Assembly: GCA_963709295.1 (NCBI GenBank)
Contig: CAVPVW010000002.1
Span: 434,001 to 498,000 of the forward strand
DNA from: JBGPQJ01 sp963709295
GTDB taxonomy: Bacteria > Chloroflexota > Anaerolineae > Anaerolineales > Villigracilaceae
Direction of reading: 5' to 3'
DNA: 64,000 nucleotides
The notes under the pieces were generated by a model. The model ran no database searches. It was not told the origin of the DNA and was given only the letters and a program-made list of their open reading frames with translations. Position 1 is the stretch's first letter, and each line of letters starts with the position of its first letter. Of this stretch, positions 54,973 to 64,000 are shown piece after piece. A program made the position numbers and the translations under genes.

Positions 54973-55871
54973 TGTTCGAGTTTCCCCCGCCCCGCCAACG
55001 CGGGTTATTGTTTCACGGTTTTTTAATTGTGATCCTGTCGGCTGTGCTGGTCATTGCCTTGTGGCAGGTTTTTCAAGTGTCTGTGGGACCTTCATTCACG
55101 ATTTATGTCGTGCTGGCACTGGGATCTTTTATTGGCCTTCCATTTCTGGGTTACCGCGCGTATGCGCTATGGAAAGCCCGCTACACGCTCGACCGGGACA
55201 ATTTGCGAATTGAATGGGGGCTGCGAGGGGAGGATGTTCCCATCTCCGACGTGGAATGGGTGCGTTCTCCTCAGGACCTCTCCACACCGTTGCGACTGCC
55301 CATGGTGCGCATGCCGGGTGCTGTACTGGGCACCCGCCGCCATCCCGACCTGGGGGATGTCGAGTTCCTGGCTTCCGATTCGAGAAAGCTGCTTCTGGTG
55401 GCTACCGCCCGGCAAGTTTTCGCCATATCCCCTGCGGATTCAGCAGGATTCGTAAACAATTTTCAGCATGCCATTGAACAGGGAAGCCTTATTCCAGGGG
55501 CAAGTCATTCTCAATACCCATCCTTTGTGCTGTCGTTGGCCTGGGACAACCTTCTTGCCCGGTACCTGTGGCTTGCCGGATTGTTTCTGAACATTGGCTT
55601 GCTTGCCTGGGTGACGGCGACCATCCCCAGCCTGGATACGGTCGCCTTGGGCTTCTCTCCTTCCGGGGAGCCGTTGGTAGTCCCTGCGGTTCAACTCATT
55701 CTTCTTCCGATCATGAGTCTTCTTCTTTATGCGACTGGATTCATCGCCGGTCTTTATTTCTTCCGGTGGGAGGAATACAAGACCCTGGCTTTCATCCTTT
55801 GGGGTGCCGGTGCTTTTTCTTCGCTCCTCTTCCTGGTGTCTGTGCTCGTTCTGGTCAACACTCCCACTTGA
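54972..55871 (+). CDS. Membrane protein with bacterial PH-like domain
   Basis: 299 residues. Two N-terminal helices (FLIVILSAVLVIALWQVFQV; FTIYVVLALGSFIGLPFLGY), a soluble domain of ~100 residues starting ARYTLDRDNLRIEWGLRGED (bacterial pleckstrin-homology-like pattern, with IPISDVEWV-type strand VPISDVEWVRSP) and three or four C-terminal helices (LWLAGLFLNIGLLAWVTATI; LILLPIMSLLLYATGFIAGL; LAFILWGAGAFSSLLFLVSV). Function unknown, probably membrane organisation. Coupled by one base to the aminotransferase; 2 bp before DUF92. Confidence 0.78.
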   Translation: MFEFPPPRQRGLLFHGFLIVILSAVLVIALWQVFQVSVGPSFTIYVVLALGSFIGLPFLGYRAYALWKARYTLDRDNLRIEWGLRGEDVPISDVEWVRSPQDLSTPLRLPMVRMPGAVLGTRRHPDLGDVEFLASDSRKLLLVATARQVFAISPADSAGFVNNFQHAIEQGSLIPGASHSQYPSFVLSLAWDNLLARYLWLAGLFLNIGLLAWVTATIPSLDTVALGFSPSGEPLVVPAVQLILLPIMSLLLYATGFIAGLYFFRWEEYKTLAFILWGAGAFSSLLFLVSVLVLVNTPT

Positions 55872-55873
55872 AA

Positions 55874-56662
55874 ATGCAACTGCTCCTAGGGTTTCTCATC
55901 GCTGGCCTCATCGCTTATGCTGCCTATCGCGTAAAGAGCCTTAACCGCTCCGGCGCATTGGCGGCTGTCGCAGTGGGTACCGTCATTTTTGGGATTGGCG
56001 GATGGCAGTGGGCTGTACTACTTCTTACATTTTTTATTTCATCCAGCCTATTGACTCGCGCCTTCAAAAAACGCAAATCCAACCTGGATGAAAAATTCTC
56101 CAAAGGGGGGCAGCGGGATGCCGGTCAGGTCTTTGGCAACGGCGGTCTAGCCACCTTCTTTGCCGGACTCACCTTCTTTTACCCGGAGGACCCATGTCTC
56201 TGGCTGGGATTTGCAGCCGCGCTGGCGGCTTCCAATGCAGATACCTGGGCAACCGAGTTAGGCGTGCTCAATCCGCACCCGCCGAGGTTGATCACTCATC
56301 CGAAACAAATGGTTGAAAAGGGAACTTCAGGTGGAATCTCGTTGGTGGGGACATTCGCCGCCGTGGCAGGCGCGGGCTTGATCGGGTTTCTGGCAGGCTT
56401 GCTTGATCCAGACGGAATTTCCTGGTCGACCATGTTTCTCGTCACCCTGGCAGGTCTGCTAGGCTCTCTCTTCGATTCACTTCTCGGAGCTACCGTTCAG
56501 GCAATCTACCGTTGCCCAACTTGCGATAAAGAGACCGAGCAACATCCCATCCACTCGTGTGGCACGCCGACCGAGCAAATCCGCGGCTGGAAGTGGCTGG
56601 ATAACGACTGGGTCAATTTTGGATGTGGAGCATTTGGAGCGCTGGTTGCGCTATTGCTTTAG
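55874..56662 (+). CDS. DUF92 family membrane protein (VTE6/phytyl-phosphate kinase-like)
   Basis: 262 residues, DUF92 (TMEM19) family. Plant VTE6 and cyanobacterial homologues phosphorylate phytyl phosphate; the bacterial role may be another isoprenoid phosphate kinase. Family blocks are LNRSGALAAVAVGTVIFGIG, GGQRDAGQVFGNGGLATFFA and AAALAASNADTWATELGVLN (N-x-A-D-T-x-A-x-E). A loop with CPTCDKETEQHPIHSCGTP holds three cysteines. Start ATG 55874 follows the PH-domain gene by 2 bp. Six to seven helices. The stop is 26 bp from the convergent kinase gene. Confidence 0.88.
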   Translation: MQLLLGFLIAGLIAYAAYRVKSLNRSGALAAVAVGTVIFGIGGWQWAVLLLTFFISSSLLTRAFKKRKSNLDEKFSKGGQRDAGQVFGNGGLATFFAGLTFFYPEDPCLWLGFAAALAASNADTWATELGVLNPHPPRLITHPKQMVEKGTSGGISLVGTFAAVAGAGLIGFLAGLLDPDGISWSTMFLVTLAGLLGSLFDSLLGATVQAIYRCPTCDKETEQHPIHSCGTPTEQIRGWKWLDNDWVNFGCGAFGALVALLL

Positions 56663-56688
56663 CAAACGACCTTTAGCCTAATCGATAC

Positions 56689-58397
56689 CTATCCTCCCCA
56701 CACTTTAAAATCCTTCAAAATTGATCCGCCGATAAATTCCCGCAAAATGGAATTGTCAGGAATCAATTCATCGTCCACTGACAGGAACCATTCAAGGAAG
56801 GCCAGCAGGCGTTTGGTCTCCCGATATTCTGATGTAGCGAGGGGCACCTGGCGAAGCAAGGGTTCCGCGATGGGACCCAGTACCGACAACTCATAAGCCA
56901 GAGCCGAATTGAACATCACATCTGCATTTTCCTGGAACGGGAAAATGTGACGTTCCTCCCCCCTGCGCACAGATTCCCAGCGCCGAATCGTTTCCTGGGC
57001 GGAATAGCCTCTTTCGCGTGTATCGCGCACGATTCGCCAAATCAGGCGTGTATCGGTCGTGGAGATGCGGTTATGGCGGTCAAGGTTGAGCTGGGTCAGG
57101 CACGAGGCATAAATCCGGAATGTCTGACCAGTCATCGTGGAGGGGACCAAGCGCGGGTTCAAGCCGTGGATTCCTTCCATGATGATCAATTGATCGTGTC
57201 GCAACCGGATCAAGTCTCCCGTGACTTGTTTACCAAGTTTGAAATCATAGCGCGGTACCTGCACTTCTTCGCCCTGGAGGAGCCGGGTCAGGTGGTCTGC
57301 CAACTGATCCAGGTTGAGCGCTTCCAGTGCCTCAAAGTCAAAATTTCCATTCTCGTCTCTCGGTGTCTTTTCCCGATCCACAAAGAAATTATCAAGTTCC
57401 AACGCGTATGGTGAGTGACCCAGGGCCAGCAGCTGAACAGCCAGACGGCGTGCGAAGGTGGTCTTTCCTGAAGAAGAGGGACCGGAAATCAGAATGATCC
57501 GCACATGGTCGTGATGAGCGGCAATCTGCTGGGCGATGGACGAGATATGTTGCTCGTGCAGCGCTTCCGAAACCAGAATGACCTCCCGGCTGCGGCCCGA
57601 CTTGATGGCATCATTTAATGCGCCGACATTATCGATCCCCAACTTTTCCAGCCACTCGCCATACTGCCGGAAGGTGGAAAGCAGCTTGGGATAATCCTCC
57701 ATGGGCGTGATGGTGGTGGGGGCCCGGCGCTGGGGAAATCGCAGCGTAAAACCGCTATCGGCAGGCAACAATGCAAACCATTTCAAATATCCCGTTGAGG
57801 GGACCATGTAACCATGGTGGTAGTCGATATGCTCGCCGACATTGTAGAGGGTCACATACGGTTTTCGTCGATAGCGCATGAGACGCACTTTATCGGGATA
57901 ATTCTCCTGTTCAAAGAAAGCAATCGCCTCCGAGATAGGCATCTCCCTGCGCTCAAAAGGCAGATCCGCATCGACCAAGCGCTTCATCTCAACCTGGATG
58001 GACTTCAATTCATCACGGGTGAGCGGTGCACGGCCATCAATGTGACAATAATACCCTCCCGATGAAATGGAATGATCAATGATCAACTCTGCGCCGCTAA
58101 AAAGACCAGAAAAAGCTGTCTCGAGCAGAAAAGTCAGGGACCTGCGATAAATGCGCATCCCATCCGAGTCATTCATGGTGACCGGCTCAAGAAAGATTCC
58201 ATGATCACGGGATAGGTCAATTCATGCAGTTCGCCATTGAGAATCACACCCATCACAGGAGCCGGAAGGGTGTCCAGGACAGGTTTAAGAAAATCCGCTG
58301 CACAGGCTCCACGTGGACCTTGCAAAACACGTCCATCAGGCAAATGGACTTGAACCGTGCGGCTGGGTGTGGAATAGGAGACTTGAGAAGCACACAT
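56689..58397 (-). CDS. Uridine kinase-like fusion: TGS + ThrRS-like (SAD) + P-loop kinase, frameshift
   Basis: About 568 residues. An N-terminal TGS domain (VQVHLPDGRVLQGPRGACAA), a threonyl-tRNA-synthetase second additional domain-like region (SSGGYYCHIDGRAPLTRDEL; YHHGYMVPSTGYLKWFALLP), then a phosphoribulokinase/uridine kinase domain with Walker A LISGPSSSGKTTFARRLAVQ and RYDFKLGKQVTGDLIRLRHD. The frame changes at about 58187: one extra base restores SFLEPVTMNDSDGMRIYRRS and joins the TGS piece to the rest. The architecture is known in several phyla as uridine kinase. Physiological substrate uncertain; possibly links nucleotide and tRNA metabolism. 7 bp after panE. Confidence 0.85.
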
Positions 58398-58404
58398 AAT
58401 TTTT

Positions 58405-59475
58405 TTACCTGGGAATTATCTCCAGCAATTTCTCTGGTTTACGGGAATAAGTATCCATCGATTGCTGGCCTCTTGTGAGTGCGAGGAGAGAATCGGTAAG
58501 CAATTTATTTACAGGGGTTGGAATGCCAAGCTTCTCCCCTGCCCGGGCGACCGCCCCATTAAGATAATCCACTTCGCTTTTTCCGCGGCCGGCATGCAAA
58601 TCGATATGGAAGGAAGGCATCTTGCCACCGCGCCCCCCGCCAATCGCTTTTTTCATGAAAGGGCGCGAAATAAAGGCCGGCAGTCTCGTCCCCAGTGCCA
58701 ATGCACGCACCGGCGTCCCAGGCAGGTCGGTCACATTCATCCCCATTGCAGACATGACCGCCAGCGTCTCTTTCAGCATACGCATCTCCATCTGAAACAA
58801 ACCAGGGTGCGAGAAAATCTCCCCAGCTGACATGTCCAGGATGGCAGAGGAGGCATTGGCAACCAAATTGGTGAGCATCTTCGACCATTTCATGTCTGCC
58901 GCATTGGGATACAGGCGTGCATTTAGAAGGGCGCCATCCAAAGCGGACACCAACCTTTCAGACATCGGATGCCCGGCTGAAACACCCATGCCTCGCAATT
59001 TTTCAAGAGCAATATCTCCCACAGCCTGACGGCCAACAGCGCTGGTGATGGTTCCGTAGATGACCCTGTTCGCGCCGAGAACAGACGCGATCGCCAGTTC
59101 ATTGTCCACTCCATTTTGAAGGCACAGAACAGGCGGCATACTCGCTGCCATGCTTCTGATCCCTTCGAGAGCTGAAGCAGTATCGAAGGATTTCATAGCA
59201 AATAGTGAGACATCGAAGGGTCCTCTTGCCAACGCACCCTCAAGTGAGGATTCAAAGGATACGGCCGGGCTTTTAATATTGAAAATCCCCTTCTCACCGC
59301 GTCGCTTATCGAGACGCAAGTCGAGAGTCAGCCCAGTCTGCTTTAAATTTTCAACAACTACTTCCTGGTCCACAAATACCACTTCATGACCAGCCAAGGC
59401 AAGCGAACCACCGATGTACGTACCGATGGCACCGGCACCGAAAGAGAGAATCTTCAATTTCTCAGATGAGACCAT
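58405..59475 (-). CDS. 2-dehydropantoate 2-reductase family protein (ketopantoate reductase, PanE/ApbA)
   Basis: 356 residues, longer than typical PanE (~300). N-terminal Rossmann motif ILSFGAGAIGTYIGGSLALA, then VSLFAMKSFDTASALEGI and PVLCLQNGVDNE (the N-G of the family). The C-terminal domain holds KWSKMLTNLVANASSAIL with the catalytic Lys and GKSEVDYLNGAVARAGEKLG (the S-E pair near the active site). Reduces 2-ketopantoate for coenzyme A or a related 2-keto acid. 46 bp downstream of a glycosyltransferase and 7 bp upstream of the TGS-kinase. Confidence 0.88.
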   Translation of the reverse strand: MVSSEKLKILSFGAGAIGTYIGGSLALAGHEVVFVDQEVVVENLKQTGLTLDLRLDKRRGEKGIFNIKSPAVSFESSLEGALARGPFDVSLFAMKSFDTASALEGIRSMAASMPPVLCLQNGVDNELAIASVLGANRVIYGTITSAVGRQAVGDIALEKLRGMGVSAGHPMSERLVSALDGALLNARLYPNAADMKWSKMLTNLVANASSAILDMSAGEIFSHPGLFQMEMRMLKETLAVMSAMGMNVTDLPGTPVRALALGTRLPAFISRPFMKKAIGGGRGGKMPSFHIDLHAGRGKSEVDYLNGAVARAGEKLGIPTPVNKLLTDSLLALTRGQQSMDTYSRKPEKLLEIIPR

Positions 59476-59521
59476 AGGAGTATCCTGTAATCAATAAAGT
59501 ATGAATTTTCAGACGATAAAA

Positions 59522-60470
59522 TTATTCCCCACTTTTCGATTTCTGCTTTAACAGGTAGACCGGGCGCCGTTTCACTTCCTGGAAAATATACCCGATATAC
59601 ATGCCAACAAAGCCAAGCAGAATCATGATAAACCCACTCACGATTAAAAGGACAAACATCAAGGAACTCCAGCCTGGCTCAAGGCTCGATTGGGTTCCCC
59701 GTACCCAGAAACTGAGCACGTAAATCATTTCCAGGCCGGCCAGGCAGAGCATGGTCATCCCTAGCGACAGACCGATGTAAAGCGGGACGAGGGAAAACGA
59801 AAAAACCGCGTCCATCGCCAGACGAATCATTTTACGAAGGGAATATTTGGATGTGCCCCCAAGTCGCTCAGGCGGCTGATAAGGCAATATCACGGTTGGA
59901 AAACCGATCCAGGAAACCATTCCGCGCAGGAAACGATGGTACTCGGGCATGGCTTTCAATGCATCCACGGCCTGCCGGCTCATGGCGCGGAAGTCCGCCG
60001 CGCCTGGCTGCACCTGCGTTCCGCTGAGCGAGTTGAGCAGAGAATAAAACAATCCCGACGTCCACTTTTTGAAAGAACCTCTTTGGTCGGTGTCAAGACG
60101 CTGGGTCTGGACAATATCGTATCCCTGTTCGAGCAGACGCAGCATTTCAGGGATTAACTCAGGCGGATGCTGGCCGTCGCCATCCATGGTGATCACCACA
60201 TCCCCTTGGGCGTGATCGAGACCGGCAGTCAAAGCCGCCTGGTGCCCAAAGTTGCGGCTCAACTCAAGAACGACAACTCGCGAGTCGTCATTGGCAATTT
60301 TCTTTAGGGAATCCGACGTTCCATCCTTGGAACCGTCATTGGCATAGTAGATAGTAAAGCCGGCTTGCCATACCATCCACGACCGCCCTTAAGCGCGCAT
60401 GGAATTGTTCCACAACACCGGCTTCGTTATAAACGGGGACGACAATGGCAACTGTCTGGACAGCAGGCAT
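59522..60470 (-). CDS. Glycosyltransferase family 2 (DPM1/GtrB-like) with two C-terminal helices, frameshift
   Basis: About 315 residues. It starts MPAVQTVAIVVPVYNEAGVV (ATG 60470), typical of polyprenyl-phosphate sugar transferases. The frame changes at about 60368, then continues TIYYANDGSKDGTSDSLKKI with the D-G-S motif, GDVVITMDGDGQHPPELIPE (D-x-D metal site) and the Q-x2-R-W-like acceptor region. Two helices near the C-terminus (IGLSLGMTMLCLAGLEMIYV; LMFVLLIVSGFIMILLGFVG) anchor it. It probably loads a sugar on undecaprenyl phosphate. 22 bp downstream of glpD and in the same direction. Confidence 0.87.
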
Positions 60471-60492
60471 AGAGGGATTTTACCATTGCCTG

Positions 60493-62182
60493 TCAGGCAT
60501 AATCATCCAAATTCACCCCGTGCCTGTTCTTGAGAATATAAGCGGTGCGATTCACTTCGTCGTCCTTTTTACGATCATCCCAACCGAGCGCATCGCCCAG
60601 GACACCGGCTAACTCGACCAGGTTCTCAGGCGTGATCGCCCCAAGCCAGGCCAACGTGGACCGACGCAGAAGAAGATCCTCCAAATGCAAGACCTTTTCC
60701 TTTTGGGCGAGGTGTTCGATTTCCCGAAAAGACCATGCAGGCAGGCTGACGAGTTTTTTGTCTGAAGCCTTCACAATGTTTGCTGCATACTCCAACGCGC
60801 GTGTTCCATACTTGTCAAACAGGCGCTTTGGTTCGAGCCCGCCCAAACCCGTTTCCCGCTCCACACAGATTCAGGAATTCGATCAGGGCATACCCTGTCC
60901 ACGGGAAATCCCGCCCGCCGCCGATGGGTGTATTCTGTGTGCCACATTTCCGCGTGAGGCCGAGAAAGGAGAGTGTCTTGTCGGTGACCTGTTCGGCAAA
61001 GGCGCGGTAGGTAGTCCATTTGCCGCCCACCAGCGAATAAACGGGGATATCCCCGAACCTGTCCTCAAAAAGGCTGTGATCGCGGGAGATCTGCCCGGTT
61101 GTTTTAGCTTCGCTATATTCCAGAGGCCGAACTCCCGAAAAGCGGAACACAATGTGATCGCGGCTCACTTTTACATCGGGAAAGACTCGTGCGACCAGGT
61201 CGATGAAGTAGTCCACTTCTTCTTCGGTACATCGCGCATCCTCCGGGTTCTCGATCGGAATATCCGAGGTGCCGATGATCACCTTGTCAAAGAAGGGGAA
61301 GATGAGCACAATGCGCCCATCCTTGTTCTCAAAAAAGAATTCGTTGCGCCCGATCGCCTCTCTGAGCTTGTTATTGTGCAAGACCAAGTGCGACCCTTTC
61401 GTCCCGCCGATATACCGTTTGTCGATGCCCATCTCCCGGTTGGCAATATCAATCCAGGGACCGGCCGCATTGATGATCAGTTGCGGGGATATTTCATACT
61501 CTTTACCGGTTTCTTCATCCCGCAAGGTCACTTTTCCACTTTTCATACCAGCCAGGGAACAATAGTTGAGGGCGCGCGCGTGATCCCCCTCCGCTTCAGC
61601 ATCCAGGATCAGCTCAAGTGTCAACCGTTCCGGGGATGAGATCGATCCGTCATAATAGATGGCGGTGTACTTGATTTCGGGGTTAAGCCGCGGGAACTCT
61701 TCGAGGGCTTTTTCCCGCTTATAGAATTTATGGGTTGGGACCGTTCCCTGCCCACGCGTGAACGCATCGTACAGCACCAATCCCACCTTGATGACGAAGG
61801 CGCCGCGTTCTGAGGGGCGGTCGAGCAGGTTCAGGAATTTAAGCGGTGCATTCAGCAGGCCTGACCAGAATTTGAAAATCGGGATGACCGTCGGCAGCGG
61901 CTTGACCAGATGCGGAGCGTTTACGATAAGTCGGTTTCGCTCCTGCACAGCTTCCCGCACCAGACGGAACTCACCGTTCTCGAGGTAACGGATCCCGCCG
62001 TGCGCCATGTGCGAAGATGCCGCAGACGACCCGGAGCAAAAGTCCGATTTTTCAACAAGCAGCACGTCCACCCCATTGGCCGCCAGATCGCGGAATACAC
62101 CCACGCCGTTGATGCCTCCGCCGACGATCAGGACGGTTGGGGATTTGGTCTCGAGGGAAGAAAAGATATCGTGTCGTTTCAT
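60493..62182 (-). CDS. glpD: Glycerol-3-phosphate dehydrogenase, aerobic type (FAD), frameshift
   Basis: About 562 residues, FAD enzyme oxidising glycerol 3-phosphate to dihydroxyacetone phosphate at the membrane. FAD motif VLIVGGGINGVGVFRDLAAN, then GSSAASSHMAHGGIRYLENG (substrate loop) and SLVGGKWTTYRAFAEQV (second FAD contact). The frame shifts at about 60862: the C-terminal domain reads ERETGLGGLEPKRLFDKYGT and ends YILKNRHGVNLDDYA. The ATG is 6 bp after the glpK stop, so they form one operon for glycerol use. GAATTC-type changes are not seen, and the break is most likely a sequencing indel. Confidence 0.92.
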
Positions 62183-62188
62183 AGAATC

Positions 62189-63670
62189 CTATTCAATCCA
62201 ATCAAAGGTTCGTGTGACCGCTTTTTTCCAGTCAGCATAGAGCAAATCCCGACGGGTTAAGTCCATTTGAGGCTGCCATTCCTTGTCCTTGCCCCAGTTG
62301 GCGCGTAATTCATCGAAGTTTTTCCAGAAACCAACCGCCAGTCCCGCAGCATAGGCGGCACCAAGAGCGGTCGTCTCAGCCACCTTGGGGCGAATGACAG
62401 GCACGGATAAGACGTCCGCCTGGAATTGCATCAGCAGCTCATTGAACACCATTCCGCCATCCACTTTGAGAGTGGTGAGTTTCACCCCGGAGTCTTTTTC
62501 CATGGCATCCAGCACCTCGCGAGTCTGGTAGGCGGTGGCTTCGAGAGCGGCCCGGGCAAAGTGACCCTTGTTGACATAGCGCGTCATGCCGACGATCGCT
62601 CCGCGGGCATCCGACCGCCAATAAGGGGCGAACAACCCGGAAAATGCCGGAACAAAATAAATCCCGCCGTTATCCTCCACTGTCCGGGCGAGAGTCTCCA
62701 CATCCGCGGATTTTTCGATAAGACCCAGGTTGTCCCTCAACCACTGCACCAGCGCACCGGTGATGGCGATGGAACCTTCAAGTGCATAGACTGCCTTCTG
62801 CCCGCCAATCTTGTAACCCAGCGTGGTGAGCAATCCAGACTTCGATGGCACCGGTTTCTCGCCCGTGTTCATCAGCATGAAACAGCCGGTGCCGTAGGTG
62901 TTCTTGGCTTCTCCGGGGGTATAACATGCCTGCCCGAAAAGCGCCGCCTGCTGATCACCCAGATCCCCTGCAACAGGGATGCCGCCCATGGCCCCTCGCG
63001 CCTGTCCATAGACTTCAGACGACGAGCGGATTTCAGGAAGCATCGCGCGAGGGATGCCCAGCAGGGACAGGATCTCATCATCCCAATCCAACGTGGCGAG
63101 GTTCATCATCAGAGTACGCGAGGCATTCGTCACGTCAGTCACGTGCGAGCCGGTCAGGTTCCAGACGATCCAGGTATCGATGTTTCCGAAGAGCAGATCC
63201 CCTGCTTCGGCTTTTTCGCGCGCACCCGGGACGTTATCCAGAATCCATTTGATCTTGGGCCCTGAGAAATAGGTCGCCAGAGGCAGACCGGTCTTCGCGC
63301 GCAGGCGGTCCTGGCCGCCGGATTTTGCCAATTCGTGGCACACGACATCCGTGCGGGTATCCTGCCAGACGATGGCGTTATAAACCGGCTTGCCGGTGGA
63401 TTTCTCCCAGACCACGGTCGTTTCGCGCTGATTGGTGATGCCGACTGCCGCGACATCCGCAGCGGCAATCCCGGATTTATCCAACGCCCCGCGCATGACC
63501 TGCTGCGTGCGCTCCCAGATCTCGAGCGGATCGTGCTCCACCCACCCGGGTTTGGGATAAATTTGTTTGTGTTCCTTCTGATCCGCACCTGCAATATTCC
63601 CTGCATGGTCAAAAAGAATGCAGCGTGTGCTGGTCGTGCCCTGGTCCAGGGCGGCGATAAATTTGGACAT
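62189..63670 (-). CDS. glpK: Glycerol kinase
   Basis: 493 residues, complete FGGY kinase. N-terminal nucleotide site FIAALDQGTTSTRCILFDHA, GITNQRETTVVWEKSTGKPV, and the family signature YFVPAFSGLFAPYWRSDARG followed by ALEATAYQTREVLDAMEKDS (second signature) and KVDGGMVFNELLMQFQADVL. It makes glycerol 3-phosphate from glycerol and ATP, which glpD (6 bp downstream) then oxidises. Its 130 bp upstream spacer is AT-rich with no clear operator. Confidence 0.97.
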   Translation of the reverse strand: MSKFIAALDQGTTSTRCILFDHAGNIAGADQKEHKQIYPKPGWVEHDPLEIWERTQQVMRGALDKSGIAAADVAAVGITNQRETTVVWEKSTGKPVYNAIVWQDTRTDVVCHELAKSGGQDRLRAKTGLPLATYFSGPKIKWILDNVPGAREKAEAGDLLFGNIDTWIVWNLTGSHVTDVTNASRTLMMNLATLDWDDEILSLLGIPRAMLPEIRSSSEVYGQARGAMGGIPVAGDLGDQQAALFGQACYTPGEAKNTYGTGCFMLMNTGEKPVPSKSGLLTTLGYKIGGQKAVYALEGSIAITGALVQWLRDNLGLIEKSADVETLARTVEDNGGIYFVPAFSGLFAPYWRSDARGAIVGMTRYVNKGHFARAALEATAYQTREVLDAMEKDSGVKLTTLKVDGGMVFNELLMQFQADVLSVPVIRPKVAETTALGAAYAAGLAVGFWKNFDELRANWGKDKEWQPQMDLTRRDLLYADWKKAVTRTFDWIE

Positions 63671-63788
63671 TTACCCCTCCGTATACTACGTTCAAGATAT
63701 TAAATCGTTTTGTTCAATAGAAGAACTTTATAAATTACGATAATCGCTTTGTTTCAAAAAAAGTAATTGATAAATTTCAGACTTATTT

Positions 63789-63821
63789 ACTGGGGCTGCC
63801 AATTTTTCTGACAGCCCCAGT
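63789..63821 (-). terminator. Terminator between the truncated membrane gene and glpK
   Basis: Stem ACTGGGGCTG (63789-63798) with CAGCCCCAGT (63812-63821), a perfect 10 bp pair with a 13-base loop. It lies downstream of the gene ending at 63858 on the minus strand. Confidence 0.55.
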
Positions 63822-63857
63822 ATGGAATTACTTTGGTGAAATCAAAACGACGATTCT

Positions 63858-64000
63858 TTACTGGACAAAGACGGTTCCCGCAGTCATAAACCAGGTGATC
63901 AGGATTGAAATCATCAATGCGCCCAGGTAGATGCGGCCTGTCCGACGATAGAACCAGGTGTGCATCCAAAACAGGATGATGAACTCAGGGATGTACACGA
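63858..64000 (-). CDS. Membrane protein C-terminus (partial, continues outside window)
   Basis: Open from the window edge to TAA at 63858-63860. The visible 47 residues, starting VYIPEFIILFWMHTWFYRRT and continuing GRIYLGALMISILITWFMTA before TVFVQ, contain two hydrophobic segments separated by an Arg pair, typical of a polytopic membrane protein end. No family can be assigned from this fragment. Confidence 0.6.
   Translation of the reverse strand, partial: VYIPEFIILFWMHTWFYRRTGRIYLGALMISILITWFMTAGTVFVQ

Overview
This is a bacterial chromosome segment of roughly 55% GC, densely packed, with about 65 protein-coding genes and no rRNA, tRNA, CRISPR array, transposase, integrase or phage gene that I could recognise. 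The gene repertoire points to an anaerobic or facultative Chloroflexota (Anaerolineae-like) organism: a ferredoxin-dependent 2-oxoacid oxidoreductase, a MoxR/DUF58/DUF4129 locus, a DUF92 protein, bactofilin, a TGS-uridine-kinase fusion, Cys-less pterin-synthase chemistry and many Ala/Lys-rich or lipoprotein genes. That placement is an inference from gene content, not from a marker gene.

A technical feature dominates the window. About 30 genes that are otherwise well conserved are each broken by one to three single-base shifts, and the protein continues cleanly in the next frame. Several sit in short homopolymers, for example a C6 run in the ABC-F signature motif and a T5 run at the fabI start. 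This looks like residual indels of a long-read assembly rather than decay. I therefore annotate each such gene as one locus and give the shift position.

Layout. 1-4.5 kb: a thiolase and a DedA protein (minus strand), then a four-subunit 2-oxoacid:ferredoxin oxidoreductase (plus strand). 4.5-8.2 kb: acyltransferase, flippase-like protein, RibD-type reductase and an MDR dehydrogenase. 8.2-15 kb: metal transporters, ABC-F ATPase, MFS permease, chromate-resistance-like protein and a beta-propeller protein. 15-17.8 kb: yebC and ruvC-ruvA-proC. 17.9-21.7 kb: two stacked ATPase/permease pairs of one ABC exporter with a DUF4342 protein. 21.7-25.5 kb: YjbQ, two lipoproteins, a GNAT-like protein and a membrane protein. 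25.7-28.6 kb: a GH13 enzyme with a histone-H1-like tail. 28.6-38.8 kb: an accessory array of small unrelated same-strand genes, the first part of which is separated by a family of ~50-135 bp repeats. 39.3-41.5 kb: ComB, a pterin synthase and a GT4 glycosyltransferase. 41.5-45.4 kb: the DUF4129-DUF58-MoxR locus. 45.5-49.4 kb: methyltransferase, NlpC/P60-like protein, TIM-barrel-like protein and a DEAD-box helicase. 49.4-56.7 kb: epimerase, DNA glycosylase, FabI, bactofilin, a prolyl-tRNA synthetase-like pseudoenzyme, aminotransferase, PH-domain membrane protein and DUF92. 56.7-64 kb (minus strand): TGS-kinase, ketopantoate reductase, glycosyltransferase, glpD, glpK and a truncated membrane protein.

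The most unusual candidates are: (i) a full-length ProRS homologue at 52322-53804 that has lost the synthetase active site but keeps the editing and anticodon-binding domains; (ii) the repeat-separated small-gene array at 28.6-34 kb, which resembles a cassette array but has no recognisable attC site; (iii) the GH13 enzyme with a Lys/Ala-rich tail; (iv) a possible dispersed pterin-glycoside pathway; and (v) a perfect operator-like dyad laid over a TATAAT box at 36877-36903.
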